64,000 nt of DNA from Vibrio sp. NTOU-M3 (GCF_040869035.1 NZ_CP162101.1:1426001-1490000), one strand, 5' to 3'. Positions 18,490-27,773 are shown, counted from the stretch's first letter. Notes: generated by a model not told the origin, from the letters alone. Numbers and translations are program-made.

Positions 18490-19122
18490 TTGACCATATG
18501 TAAAGTTATGTTAGTAGATGATCATCCGTTAATGCGTAGAGGAATCAATCAGCTTCTTACCTTTGAGGATGAGTTTGAGGTTGTCGCAGAGGCGAGCAAT
18601 GGGACGGATGCTGTTGCGCTAGCCCATGATACCGAAGTTGATCTGATTTTATTGGACTTAAATATGAAAGGTATGTCCGGCCTTGATACTCTAAAAGCAT
18701 TAAGAGCAGATGATTGTGAGGCGAGAATCGTAATTCTAACTGTTTCTGACAGTCGATCTGATATTGATGCACTTGTTAAAGCTGGTGCTGATGGCTACAT
18801 GTTGAAAGACACGGAACCCGATGAGCTTATCGAACTGCTAAAAGAAGGTGCTTCGGGAGACAAAATATACAGTTCTGTAGTCGCTGACTATCTAGAGCAG
18901 CGAGGGAATGAAGTCGATATTTTTGAACAATTAACTGAGCGAGAAACGCAGATTTTACAAGAAGTTGCTAAAGGTTACCGCAATAAACAAATAGCAGATA
19001 AGCTTTTTATCTCTGAATCTACCGTAAAGGTACACATGAAAAGTTTGCTTAAGAAGCTAAAAGTACCGTCTAGAACGGCTGCTACAGTGTTGTACTTAGA
19101 GCGCTATGGAGAAGCAAAATAA
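18490..19122 (+). CDS. narP: NarP-type response regulator (REC-LuxR HTH)
   Basis: 210 residues from a TTG start at 18490 (AAGGA upstream). The receiver domain has acidic residues in LVDDHP, phosphoacceptor D56 in LILLDLNMKG, and the conserved Lys in YMLKDTEP. The C-terminal LuxR/NarL HTH is LTERETQILQEVAKGYRNKQIADKLFISESTVKVHMKSLLKKL. It should be phosphorylated by the adjacent NarQ and activate nap through the 7-2-7 site upstream of napF. No further two-component regulator is present nearby. Confidence 0.93.
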   Translation: MTICKVMLVDDHPLMRRGINQLLTFEDEFEVVAEASNGTDAVALAHDTEVDLILLDLNMKGMSGLDTLKALRADDCEARIVILTVSDSRSDIDALVKAGADGYMLKDTEPDELIELLKEGASGDKIYSSVVADYLEQRGNEVDIFEQLTERETQILQEVAKGYRNKQIADKLFISESTVKVHMKSLLKKLKVPSRTAATVLYLERYGEAK

Positions 19123-19878
19123 CAAAAAAATAGATGCGTACTAGTTTGTTCCATCATCTAAGCTGGTGGTTCTAACTAGAACGTGTTCATCTGTATATCG
19201 AGTAAGTGCATCAGCGAGCCTATTTAACTATTTCCAGCAAACAAATAGAAGAATTGAAAGCCAACTTAGAACATTCAAATAAAAGAAAATTACATTTTTG
19301 GCTAAATATTAGAAAGGCACTTATTATATAATTTATTGTATTTTATAAATATGCCAAATTTACTATATTAGACTAAAGTATTAATAATGATTTTATCTTT
19401 AAGGCATGAATTATAAGCAATTTCTTAAAATCAAAGTTTTTGTCGTGTCTAATCTAGTTATTAAGTAGATATTCAATATCAAACATATTAATTCTATTTT
19501 CTGTATTATCAAATAATAACAATTCTTATTTATCTATGAAATTTGTGTAAAAAGCACAAGTTTCATCAAAAAGCCTTTCTAATTATATACTTAACGTCTA
19601 CTGACAAATCCCCAAAGTAAAATAAATCCATTCTAAAACATATAGATAGAATCAATTAACATGTAAGTAACATTTCATACCTTATGAGATACGGCTCAAC
19701 TTTATGCGTTTAAATTAAATTTTTATTTGAAATGTAATATTTAGAGATTAGCTTTAATTATTAGAAAGGCACTCATAAGAATTAATGAGATAAAAGCCAA
19801 TAATTTTAGTTTTTCGGTATTTCAAAAAATGCCAGTTAGTAATTTTATTTATTTGCTGTTAAGAAATGGAGTCTCTTA
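19123..19878. other. AT-rich intergenic region with three copies of an 11-base element
   Basis: 756 bases, strongly AT-rich, with no credible ORF in either strand. The striking content is ATTAGAAAGGC in three places: forward at 19308-19318, inverted at 19573-19583 (GCCTTTCTAAT) and forward at 19760-19770. The two forward copies extend to a 15-base identity (TATTAGAAAGGCACT at 19307-19321 and 19759-19773). A promoter for the pha genes must lie toward the right end, and GGAG precedes the phaB start. An unannotated small RNA or a cluster of regulator sites is possible, and H-NS binding is likely from composition alone. Confidence 0.5.
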
Positions 19879-20619
19879 ATGAATAAGGTCGCTTTGATCA
19901 CTGGATCAAAAGGCGGAATTGGTTCCGCTATTTCCTCTCAACTTGTTAATGATGGTTATCGTGTCATTGCCACATATTTTACGGGTAAGCATGAGTGTGC
20001 CCAAAAGTGGTTCAACGAAAAAGGGTTTAATACAGAACAAGTGCGTTTGTTTGAGTTAGATGTAACCAACACAGATGAATGTGCTGAACGGCTTAGTAAA
20101 CTCTTAGAGGAAGAAGGAACCATAGATGTTATCGTGAATAATGCAGGCATTACTCGTGATGGCATGTTTAAAAAAATGTCACCTCAGGCTTGGAAAGACG
20201 TTATCGAAACGAACTTAAACAGCCTGTTCAATGTTACTCAGCCACTTTTTTCGGCAATGTGTGAAAAAGGTGGTGGAAGAGTTGTCAATATATCATCAGT
20301 AAACGGTATTAAAGGGCAGTTTGGACAAACCAATTACTCAGCAGCTAAAGCTGGAATGATTGGCTTTTCAAAAGCGCTTGCTTCAGAAGGTGCCCGTAGC
20401 GGTGTTACCGTTAATGTAATCGCACCAGGCTATACTGCTACGCCAATGGTTGAAGAGATGAAGCCAGAAGTTCTTGAAAGTATTAAATCCCAAATCCCCC
20501 TTGGTCGCCTTGCGTTACCTGAAGAAATTGCGAAAGCAGTAAGCTTTTTAGTAAGTGAGTCGGGATCTTACATTACTGGTGAAACGCTGTCGGTTAACGG
20601 CGGCTTACACATGCACTAA
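19879..20619 (+). CDS. phaB: Acetoacetyl-CoA reductase
   Basis: 246 residues, short-chain dehydrogenase. The N-terminal nucleotide loop is TGSKGGIGSAIS, NNAGITRDGMFKKM follows, then catalytic Ser in VVNISSVNGIKGQFGQTNYSAAKAG with the Tyr-x3-Lys pair. The NNAGITRD and KGQFGQTNYSAAK stretches are diagnostic of PhaB rather than FabG. It reduces acetoacetyl-CoA to (R)-3-hydroxybutyryl-CoA with NADPH. First gene of the storage-polymer cluster. Confidence 0.95.
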   Translation: MNKVALITGSKGGIGSAISSQLVNDGYRVIATYFTGKHECAQKWFNEKGFNTEQVRLFELDVTNTDECAERLSKLLEEEGTIDVIVNNAGITRDGMFKKMSPQAWKDVIETNLNSLFNVTQPLFSAMCEKGGGRVVNISSVNGIKGQFGQTNYSAAKAGMIGFSKALASEGARSGVTVNVIAPGYTATPMVEEMKPEVLESIKSQIPLGRLALPEEIAKAVSFLVSESGSYITGETLSVNGGLHMH

Positions 20620-20633
20620 CAAGGATGTTGGAC

Positions 20634-21842
20634 ATGGAAAAAGTATTTATTGTTGCAGCGCACCGTAGCCCTGTGGGTGCATTTGGTGGGAGCTTAAAAG
20701 ATATTTCAGCAGGGAAACTTGCTGCTGAAGTTATTAAGTCGACCTTGTCTAAGGCAAACCTGAAACCTCAATTTATAGATGAAGTCATTGTTGGCAATGT
20801 TGTCTCTGCTGGTCAGGGAATGAATATTGGTCGTCAAGCAGCTTTACTTGCAGGCATTCCTGAGTCCGTTCCGGCTTACACTTTAAATATGGTCTGTGGC
20901 AGTGGAATGAAAACCGTTATGGATGCTGCTTCACACATAAAAGCAGGCGATGCACAAGTAGTCGTTGCAGCTGGTGTAGAAGTCATGTCTCAAATACCTT
21001 TTATCGTGCCTTCGAATATTCGTGATGGGCAGAAAATGGGCAACATGACGCTAACTGATCTATTAATCAATGATGGTTTAACAGATGTTTTCAATCAGTA
21101 TCACATGGGCGTTACTGCTGAAAACGTCGCCAAAAAAGTTGGTATTAGTCGCGAGCAACAAGATGAATACGCGCTTTCTAGCCAACAAAAAGCTGTCGCA
21201 GCAATTCAAGCTGGAAAGTTTGTTGATGAAATTGTGCCGGTAGAGGTTAAGCAACGCCGTAAAACTTTCTTATTCGATACTGACGAATACCCGAAAGCAG
21301 ATGCCACTATTGAAGGACTGCAAAAACTAAGACCAGCTTTCGACCGTGAAGGAAGCGTAACAGCAGGTAATGCATCAGGCATTAATGACGGCGCAAGTGT
21401 TGTTATCGTAGCAAGCGAAGCTGCTGTGAATAGCTACGGCCTAACTCCTATTGCAGAAATTACTAGTTATGCACAAACAGGACTTGAGCCCGAAGTTATG
21501 GGGCTTGGACCAGTTGAAGCTGTTGGTAAAGCGCTGGAGAAAGCAAACTTAGCGATAGAAGACGTTGATACCTTCGAGTTAAACGAAGCATTTGCAGCAC
21601 AGGCGTTAGGGGTAGTTCATTCATTAGCGAAAGAACACAAAATATCAGCATCCTCGATATTAGCAAAAGCAAATGTAAATGGTGGAGCTATTGCACTTGG
21701 GCATCCCTTAGGTGCATCTGGAAACCGTATTCTCGTTAGTCTAATACATGAACTCATTCACTCTAAAGGTCGTTATGGCGTGGCATCACTTTGTGTTGGT
21801 GGTGGTATGGGCACAGCGGTTGTTATTAAGTCACTAAATTAA
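20634..21842 (+). CDS. phaA: Acetyl-CoA acetyltransferase (beta-ketothiolase)
   Basis: 402 residues from the ATG at 20634, which has AAGGA eight bases upstream; an ATG at 20625 lacks such spacing. Thiolase residues are all present: nucleophile C88 in [20 protein letters not shown], the His in [15 protein letters not shown], and the second Cys in [11 protein letters not shown]. It condenses two acetyl-CoA to acetoacetyl-CoA, the first step of polyhydroxybutyrate synthesis. It lies 14 bases after phaB. Confidence 0.95.
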   Translation: MEKVFIVAAHRSPVGAFGGSLKDISAGKLAAEVIKSTLSKANLKPQFIDEVIVGNVVSAGQGMNIGRQAALLAGIPESVPAYTLNMVCGSGMKTVMDAASHIKAGDAQVVVAAGVEVMSQIPFIVPSNIRDGQKMGNMTLTDLLINDGLTDVFNQYHMGVTAENVAKKVGISREQQDEYALSSQQKAVAAIQAGKFVDEIVPVEVKQRRKTFLFDTDEYPKADATIEGLQKLRPAFDREGSVTAGNASGINDGASVVIVASEAAVNSYGLTPIAEITSYAQTGLEPEVMGLGPVEAVGKALEKANLAIEDVDTFELNEAFAAQALGVVHSLAKEHKISASSILAKANVNGGAIALGHPLGASGNRILVSLIHELIHSKGRYGVASLCVGGGMGTAVVIKSLN

Positions 21843-21876
21843 TCAAATTTAAAAATCCCAACTAGGAGAACTTGTT

Positions 21877-22224
21877 ATGTACACGGACTTTTTTAAAACA
21901 TTCACGGATCAAACTGAAAAGAACATGGAACCTTACGTAAAGTTTAATAAGCTTGTTACTAAAAACGTAGAAGTTCTAACGGAACTTCAGCTGAATGCAA
22001 TTCGTACTTATAGTGAAATGGGGCTTACTCAAATGAAAGCTGCTGGTGATATCAAAGATATTACTTCACTAACTGCTTTTAACAGTCAACAGCTCAATGT
22101 TCTAACAAAGCTTTCTCAGCAAATGATGGATGACAGCAATAAACTGCAATCAATTGCGAAAGAGTTCAAAGAAGATGTCGAACAATTAACTTCGGAAAAC
22201 CTTAAGACAGTGACTCCTGCGTAA
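21877..22224 (+). CDS. phaP: Phasin (granule-associated protein)
   Basis: 115 residues, mostly amphipathic helix, with the phasin-family layout (YTDFFKTFTDQTEKNMEPYVKFNKLVTKNVEVLTELQLNAIRTYSEMGLTQMKAA). A strong AGGAGAA precedes the start. Phasins coat polyhydroxybutyrate granules and control their size. A terminator-like hairpin follows the gene, so it is probably made in excess over the synthase that comes next. Confidence 0.9.
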   Translation: MYTDFFKTFTDQTEKNMEPYVKFNKLVTKNVEVLTELQLNAIRTYSEMGLTQMKAAGDIKDITSLTAFNSQQLNVLTKLSQQMMDDSNKLQSIAKEFKEDVEQLTSENLKTVTPA

Positions 22225-22237
22225 CACTGACTATTAT

Positions 22238-22262
22238 GCCGCCTTATAAGGCGGCTTTTTTT
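22238..22262 (+). terminator. Hairpin with T-run between phasin gene and phaC
   Basis: GCCGCCTT/AAGGCGGC (22238-22245 and 22248-22255) followed by seven T. It has the form of an intrinsic terminator but sits inside the pha cluster, 20 bases before the phaC start. Partial termination here would set phasin above synthase levels, unless phaC has its own promoter. Confidence 0.85.
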
Positions 22263-22282
22263 CCGAATAAAGGAGTAGCAAA

Positions 22283-24082
22283 ATGTTTCAACACTTCTTT
22301 TCGGATTACCTTGTTAAGCTCCAAGAAACCAATCAACAATGGTGGGAAGACTTTGAACTCGGCAGGGCATCCGTAAATTCCCCTTTAAATAAGGCCATGC
22401 AAGAAGTGAACTTGGAAGACACGGCCAAACTATTTGAAAAAGCAGCAAATCAGCCGTCTTCGTTGTTAAAGATTCAGACAGAATGGTGGCAACAACAGCT
22501 ACAAATTTGGCAAAACGTTGCTCTTACTAACAGTAAAGACAGTGTAGTCAGTGCTGAAAAGGGCGATAAACGTTTTTCTGATGAAGCTTGGCAGTCTGAA
22601 GCTTTCTATAACTTCATCAAGCAGTCTTATTTACTATTTAGTAAAACTTATCTCGATACAATTGATAGTATCGAAGGACTAGACGAGAAAACAAAGGAAC
22701 GAATTACTTTTTTTTCTCGTCAAGCCATCAATGCACTTTCACCTAGCAATTTTATTGCAACTAATCCTGAACTAATGAAGCTAACCATCGAGAAAAATGG
22801 TGAAAATTTGTTAGCTGGACTAGAGCAACTAAAAAAAGATGCAGAAGAAAGTGCAGATATTCTGAAAATTCGTATGACGAATAATAACGCGTTTCGAGTT
22901 GGTTTAGATATCGCTAATACGAAAGGTGACGTTGTATTCGAGAACGAATTATTTGAACTTATCCAATACCATCCAACGAAGAAAAAAGTAAACGCAGTAC
23001 CACTTTTAATCGTTCCGCCATTTATTAACAAATACTATATCCTTGATTTACGACAGAAAAACTCCATGGTGAGATGGCTACTCGATCAAGGGCACTCAGT
23101 ATTCATGATGTCTTGGAGAAACCCAGGAAAAGAGCAATCTAATGTCGAGTTTGGCGACTATGTTACTGAGGGTGTAGCAAAAGCTGTTGGGGCGATCGAA
23201 AGCATAACTGGCCAAGATCAAATCAATGCTGCTGGTTATTGTATCGGTGGAACAGTGTTAGCGGCTACAGTCGCGTATTACGCAGCGAAACGCATGAAAA
23301 AGCGAATTAAGAGCGCGACATTCTTCACCACATTATTGGATTTTGAGCAACCCGGAGAAGTTGGTGCCTATATTAATGACACCATCATCAGTGCATTAGA
23401 GTTACAAAATAATGCAAAAGGGTATATGGATGGTCGTTCTCTTAGTGTGACTTTTAGTTTACTGAGAGAAAACAGCCTTTACTGGAATTATTACGTTGAT
23501 AATTACTTAAAAGGTAACAGTCCAGTTGACTTCGACCTGCTGTATTGGAATAGCGATAGTACAAATGTTTCTGCTGCTTGCCATAATTTCCTGTTACGTA
23601 GTCTGTATTTAGAAAACAAATTGATACAGGATAAAGGTGTCAAGATTGGTGGCGTATGGATTGATCTGAATAAGATAAAAATTCCAAGTTATTTTGTATC
23701 AACGAAAGAAGACCATATTGCTTTATGGCAAGGGACTTATAGAGGTGCTCTCAAGGTTGGTGGTAATAAAACCTTCGTTCTTGGCGAATCAGGACACATT
23801 GCAGGCATCGTAAATCATCCATCTAAAAACAAATATGGTTTCTGGACAAATGATAATTTGGACGACACTGCTGATGAATGGTTTAACAATGCAAAACATG
23901 TTGAAGGCTCTTGGTGGCCACATTGGCACCGATGGTTAATGAGCTTTAATCCTGATGAACAAGTAGAACCATTTACCCAAGGGAATGAAGATTTCCCGGT
24001 TCTTGGGCCAGCTCCAGGTAGCTACGTAAAACAAGTTTTACCTTTATGCACAGAAGAAGTTGAGCCTGAATCAGTTGAGTGA
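22283..24082 (+). CDS. phaC: Class I polyhydroxyalkanoate synthase
   Basis: 599 residues, the usual class I length. It has an N-terminal helical domain and a C-terminal alpha/beta-hydrolase domain. The lipase-like box GYCIGGT places the nucleophile at C320, with YCIGGTVLAATVAYYA around it. Later motifs include the catalytic Asp in STKEDHIALW and the His in LGESGHIAGIVNHP. It polymerises (R)-3-hydroxybutyryl-CoA on the granule surface. AAGGAG precedes its start. The absence of phaE or phaR fits class I. Confidence 0.96.
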   Translation: MFQHFFSDYLVKLQETNQQWWEDFELGRASVNSPLNKAMQEVNLEDTAKLFEKAANQPSSLLKIQTEWWQQQLQIWQNVALTNSKDSVVSAEKGDKRFSDEAWQSEAFYNFIKQSYLLFSKTYLDTIDSIEGLDEKTKERITFFSRQAINALSPSNFIATNPELMKLTIEKNGENLLAGLEQLKKDAEESADILKIRMTNNNAFRVGLDIANTKGDVVFENELFELIQYHPTKKKVNAVPLLIVPPFINKYYILDLRQKNSMVRWLLDQGHSVFMMSWRNPGKEQSNVEFGDYVTEGVAKAVGAIESITGQDQINAAGYCIGGTVLAATVAYYAAKRMKKRIKSATFFTTLLDFEQPGEVGAYINDTIISALELQNNAKGYMDGRSLSVTFSLLRENSLYWNYYVDNYLKGNSPVDFDLLYWNSDSTNVSAACHNFLLRSLYLENKLIQDKGVKIGGVWIDLNKIKIPSYFVSTKEDHIALWQGTYRGALKVGGNKTFVLGESGHIAGIVNHPSKNKYGFWTNDNLDDTADEWFNNAKHVEGSWWPHWHRWLMSFNPDEQVEPFTQGNEDFPVLGPAPGSYVKQVLPLCTEEVEPESVE

Positions 24083-24146
24083 AGGTCAGTCAGCATTTCA
24101 GCATGACGTGTAACTAATGGAAATCTAACCATTTCTACTTAACCAA

Positions 24147-24177
24147 AAGCCTAGTTGTCGTACAACTAGGCTTTTTA
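24147..24177. terminator. Bidirectional terminator after phaC
   Basis: A 12-base-pair stem AAGCCTAGTTGT/ACAACTAGGCTT with a 3-base loop and T-run, between convergent phaC and the M48 protease gene. It can serve both. Confidence 0.92.
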
Positions 24178-24197
24178 TTTGGTTGTTCTCACATAGG

Positions 24198-24986
24198 TTA
24201 TGAGCAGTTGGGCCTAGCGGTTTGATAATTTGGCAAAGAATTGATCGTATCAGTTAAATCCTGAATACGTGTTTGGTGTGAAGGGTGGGTTGATAACAGC
24301 TCAAGAGGTTGATGTCCACCAGAAGCTTTCGCCATGTTTTGCCATAGATTGATACTTTGTTTAGGGTCAAAACCTGCTTTTGCCATCAAATCTAGGCCAA
24401 AAATATCAGCTTCAGATTCTTGCTCGCGCCCATAAGGCATAAGAATGCCATATTGAACTCCTAACCCTAGCGCAGCCATAGCGGTGTTATGATAAGTTGC
24501 ATACTCTGAGCTACCTAACGCGATACTTGTAATTTGTAACCCGGTATTTGCGAGCTGAGACTGAGATAGCCTTTCATTGCTATGGTCAGCAAGCACGTGT
24601 GCTATTTCATGGCCAATGACTGTAGCGAGTTGATCCTGGTTTTCTGCCACTTTAAGCAGGCCAGTATAAACACCAATTTTACCACCAGGTAATGCAAAAG
24701 CGTTGACTTGAGCGCTATCAAAAACGACAACTTCCCAATTGGCTGGATTGTATTGATTTGGCAGGTGTTTAGTGACGTTATTCGCAACACATTGCACATA
24801 AGCGTTGGTTTTCGCATCTTTGCTGATAGGCTGTGACTGTTTCATTTGTTCAAAAGATTGTGCGCCAAGTTGCCCCATATCTTGATCTGAGAATAAAAGC
24901 AGTTGATTCCGACCTGTAGGGGACGAAGTGCATGCAGAAAGAACAAATGATGCGGTTAGAACACTCAGAGTTAAGCGATTGCGCAT
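24198..24986 (-). CDS. M48-family metalloprotease lipoprotein (LoiP/YcaL-like)
   Basis: 262 residues. Lipoprotein signal with lipobox LSAC at about residue 19, so it is probably anchored to an envelope membrane facing the periplasm. The zinc motif is HEIAHVLADH, with the third ligand region ESEADIFGLDLMAKAGFDP downstream. Both are standard for M48 proteases. The relatives LoiP and YcaL in E. coli degrade misfolded outer-membrane proteins. No operon partner; it faces phaC tail to tail. Confidence 0.9.
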   Translation of the reverse strand: MRNRLTLSVLTASFVLSACTSSPTGRNQLLLFSDQDMGQLGAQSFEQMKQSQPISKDAKTNAYVQCVANNVTKHLPNQYNPANWEVVVFDSAQVNAFALPGGKIGVYTGLLKVAENQDQLATVIGHEIAHVLADHSNERLSQSQLANTGLQITSIALGSSEYATYHNTAMAALGLGVQYGILMPYGREQESEADIFGLDLMAKAGFDPKQSINLWQNMAKASGGHQPLELLSTHPSHQTRIQDLTDTINSLPNYQTARPNCS

Positions 24987-25060
24987 AGAAACCTCCGTTT
25001 TTCGTGCAATTTATGTAATCATAACATTACGTTACAACAAGTTTATAGTGGAAGCGATAG

Positions 25061-25504
25061 ATGACGATTTGGAAACGCACAATTAATCTAGACATTCTAA
25101 ATGAAACGTCCAAAAATACTTTAATTGATCACCTTGGTATTGTTTATACCGAAGTTGGCGATGATTACATTTGTGCGACAATGCCTGTTTGTCACTTTAC
25201 TCACCAACCTTTAGGCATGTTGCATGGTGGCGCTTCCGTTGTATTGGCAGAAACGTTAGGTTCAGTCGCTGCCAACTTCAGTGTTGATACAGATTGCTAT
25301 TGTGTTGGTTTAGATATTAACGCAAACCATGTGCGTGCAATGCGTGAAGGAACAGTTATCGGAAAAGCAACGCCGATTCATCTTGGTATTTCAACTCAAG
25401 TTTGGCAAATTAATGTCACAGATGAGCGAGAGCGCTTGGTTTGCACTAGTAGGCTAACGATAGCGGTTAAACAATCAAGAAAACGAGCTGTTTCTCCTAT
25501 TTAA
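25061..25504 (+). CDS. menI: Hotdog-fold thioesterase, MenI/YdiI-like
   Basis: 147 residues with a single 4HBT hotdog domain. HGGASVVLAETLGSVA contains the catalytic Glu, and GLDINANHVRAMREGTVIGKATPIHLG and VWQINVTDERERLVCTSRLT match E. coli YdiI closely. YdiI hydrolyses 1,4-dihydroxy-2-naphthoyl-CoA in menaquinone synthesis and has activity on other acyl-CoAs. Other YdiI-like thioesterases such as EntH are the alternative. The next small gene follows 12 bases later. Confidence 0.82.
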   Translation: MTIWKRTINLDILNETSKNTLIDHLGIVYTEVGDDYICATMPVCHFTHQPLGMLHGGASVVLAETLGSVAANFSVDTDCYCVGLDINANHVRAMREGTVIGKATPIHLGISTQVWQINVTDERERLVCTSRLTIAVKQSRKRAVSPI

Positions 25505-25516
25505 ATTGGATAAGTT

Positions 25517-25753
25517 ATGGTTTTAGATTTTAAAAGCGGAAAAATCATCGTTAATGCTCATGAAATTGTCATTAGACTAAGTGGTGATCATATGATCACA
25601 ATGCAAGCCCAATCTGAGCTTGTTCAGATTATCGGTAGAGGGGCTAATGTCATTGCTGTCAACTCTTCTGATGCTAAGTGGTCGATAAAGCTAGACAATG
25701 AACAACAATTAGCTGTTATTGCACAAGAGCTCGGGTGTGAAATCATTACTTAA
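25517..25753 (+). CDS. Small conserved protein, possibly DUF3389
   Basis: 78 residues, start ATG 25517, 12 bases after the thioesterase gene, so likely cotranscribed. The sequence (MVLDFKSGKIIVNAHEIVI, GGxxxVIA-type strands, KWSIKLDNEQQLAVIAQELGCEI) suggests a small alpha/beta cytoplasmic protein. No signal, no transmembrane helix, one Cys. It resembles small Vibrio proteins grouped as DUF3389, from memory and not checked. Function unknown. Confidence 0.6.
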   Translation: MVLDFKSGKIIVNAHEIVIRLSGDHMITMQAQSELVQIIGRGANVIAVNSSDAKWSIKLDNEQQLAVIAQELGCEIIT

Positions 25754-25822
25754 AATAACTTGCACTTCGCTCTTAAATAAGGAAACTTAGATCTAACTAT
25801 GATTTTTTGAGTTTCCTCCTTT

Positions 25823-27529
25823 ATGAGCAGCCCCCGCCTTAGAGTTCAATTCGAGACACTATTTGAACATTACAATGGAAAAGATAGTGATGTGCAGCTT
25901 GATGAAATAACAGAGCTGCTTTTTTGTACGCGCCGTAACGCACGAATCGTGTTGAACAAAATGGAAGAAGAGGGATGGATCGAATGGCATCCAGCTCCTG
26001 GTCGAGGAAAGCTCTCTCAGCTCAATTTCAAAAGAAGTCGGACTGACGTTAGTGATAATCTAGCACGTCGATATCTTGAAGAAGGGAAGATTGGACAAGC
26101 ATTAAAAGTCCTTGATAATGATGTAGCGAAACTGGCCCAAGTTGTTGAGAACTTCTTAGGGGTACAGAATCAGTCCGGACATCAAGTGATACGTTTGCCA
26201 TATTATCGTCCACTGTCGATGTTAAATCCTTTAAAACCTGTACGTCGCTCAGAACAACATATTCTTAGGCAGATTTTCAGTGGATTAACCAAGCTTGATG
26301 AAAATGAGTGTGTCGATGGTGATCTTGCTCATACGTGGGAGATGATATCAACAACGCACTGGCGTTTTTATATTCGGCCTAGTGTACGTTTTCATAATGG
26401 TGATTTATTGACGATGGACATTATCGTCGAAAACATCGAGCGTCTGAAAGAGCAAAAACTATTTCAACATATCGAACGTGTCGTATCTCCCAGCTCTTTA
26501 GTTGTCGATATTTATCTGACTCGCTCTGACCACCAACTTCCTTTATTTTTAACTGAATCAAGTGCAAAAATTCTTCCTCCTTCTTCTGAGATGGAAGAGG
26601 GCTTTGATCTGTTCCCGATTGGAACAGGGCCTTATAAGGTTGTTCAAAATGATGAGCAAAAGCTGATATTGCAAGCTTTTGATGGATATTTTGGTTTTAG
26701 ACCACTAATCGATCAAGTGGAAGTTTGGGTGATCGATGAAACACACTCTTCAATTATCTTTCCGAGTTTGTCAAATCCAATCAAGCCTGAAAACTTAGCA
26801 TACAGGGATGATGTTGAGCTCGATCCCGGTTGTACATATTTGTTACTTAACCGAAAAACAGGATTGGCCACTTCTGATGAATGGGCTCGTTATTTTACCC
26901 ATAAACTCAATGCGTTAGATTTGGCTAGTTATATTCCAAAACAGAAGATTGTAGATTTTGGCCTATTACCAGCCTATGGCCTAAAACCGGGTTGGTATCA
27001 TCAGAAAGCCGGACGATACACGGCTTCAGTACCTGCTTATAGAACAGTAAGGGTAGCATTTCAGCGCCTTCATCCTATGTTTCCAACGATAGCGGCAATA
27101 ATTGAGAAACTTCTTAAAAGCGACGGTTTAGACGTTGAGCTCATCCAATATGAGTCGGGAATCGATAACCCTAGTGACATTGATATCTGGTTAAAACCTA
27201 TGGGAATTGCAAACAATCGAGAGGATGCTGTTGCTGGGTGGTTGATGAACTATAGCGACATCGAAAGATTAAGTCAGGATGACGATTTTCAGTATTGGAC
27301 CAAGGTTGTAGAAGATTGGCGAGCGACAGAAAATATGGCATTTCCTGCAAAAGAGTTGGGTAAATCACTGGTTGATAAGATGCAACTTATTCCAATGTTT
27401 CATTGTTGGCTTGGAGTTAACAAGGATCAGTGTGGCTCACTTCAAAATGCGAAATGCAATGCTCTCGGTTGGTTTGATTTCAGTAAAGTTTGGGTTAAGC
27501 CGATAATGGACGTTGATACTAATGGCTAA
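25823..27529 (+). CDS. sgrR: SgrR-family transcriptional regulator
   Basis: 568 residues. The N-terminal winged HTH (about 1-115: RLRVQFETLFEHYNG, ELLFCTRRNARIVLNKMEEEGWIEWHPAPGRGKLSQLNF) is followed by a periplasmic-binding-protein-like SBP_bac_5 domain (LPYYRPLSMLNPLKPVRRSEQHILRQIFSGL, WRFYIRPSVRFHNGD). This is the SgrR layout. In enterics SgrR senses glucose-phosphate stress and activates the small RNA sgrS. Only 69 bases separate it from the gene before, leaving no space for a divergent sgrS, so its targets must differ or lie elsewhere. Confidence 0.85.
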   Translation: MSSPRLRVQFETLFEHYNGKDSDVQLDEITELLFCTRRNARIVLNKMEEEGWIEWHPAPGRGKLSQLNFKRSRTDVSDNLARRYLEEGKIGQALKVLDNDVAKLAQVVENFLGVQNQSGHQVIRLPYYRPLSMLNPLKPVRRSEQHILRQIFSGLTKLDENECVDGDLAHTWEMISTTHWRFYIRPSVRFHNGDLLTMDIIVENIERLKEQKLFQHIERVVSPSSLVVDIYLTRSDHQLPLFLTESSAKILPPSSEMEEGFDLFPIGTGPYKVVQNDEQKLILQAFDGYFGFRPLIDQVEVWVIDETHSSIIFPSLSNPIKPENLAYRDDVELDPGCTYLLLNRKTGLATSDEWARYFTHKLNALDLASYIPKQKIVDFGLLPAYGLKPGWYHQKAGRYTASVPAYRTVRVAFQRLHPMFPTIAAIIEKLLKSDGLDVELIQYESGIDNPSDIDIWLKPMGIANNREDAVAGWLMNYSDIERLSQDDDFQYWTKVVEDWRATENMAFPAKELGKSLVDKMQLIPMFHCWLGVNKDQCGSLQNAKCNALGWFDFSKVWVKPIMDVDTNG

Positions 27530-27773
27530 ACCTCGTAAAAAAGCCCCATTGAAAACGGTTGATATCTATTGCGCTAAGTGTAGAACTCAGCTTTTTAAGT
27601 ATCGAAAAGCTGGGAAAGGCGCATTGGTTAAGTGCTTTATCGAAAGAATTGTTGAAAACTACACAGCTAGTCCTTGTATTTGCCCCAAATGTAAAGGGGA
27701 ATTTGCACGTGAAATAATGATAAGAGGTACACCTGCATACAAAATTATCGGTGGCAAAGTAACAATGAAATGA
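27522..27773 (+). CDS. Small zinc-ribbon protein overlapping sgrR
   Basis: 83 residues from ATG 27522; the start overlaps the end of sgrR by 8 bases, so coupling is likely. An upstream in-frame TTG at 27513 is possible but less likely. Two CxxC pairs, CAKC near residue 17 and CPKC near 60, form a probable zinc ribbon. The protein is Lys/Arg-rich (AKPRKKAPLK, KYRKAGKGALVK), so nucleic-acid or protein binding is possible. I do not recognise a named family. Confidence 0.65.
   Translation: MAKPRKKAPLKTVDIYCAKCRTQLFKYRKAGKGALVKCFIERIVENYTASPCICPKCKGEFAREIMIRGTPAYKIIGGKVTMK

Noticed and set aside
19307..19773. CRISPR array
   Set aside because: Only three short copies, one inverted, with spacing of hundreds of bases and no cas genes.
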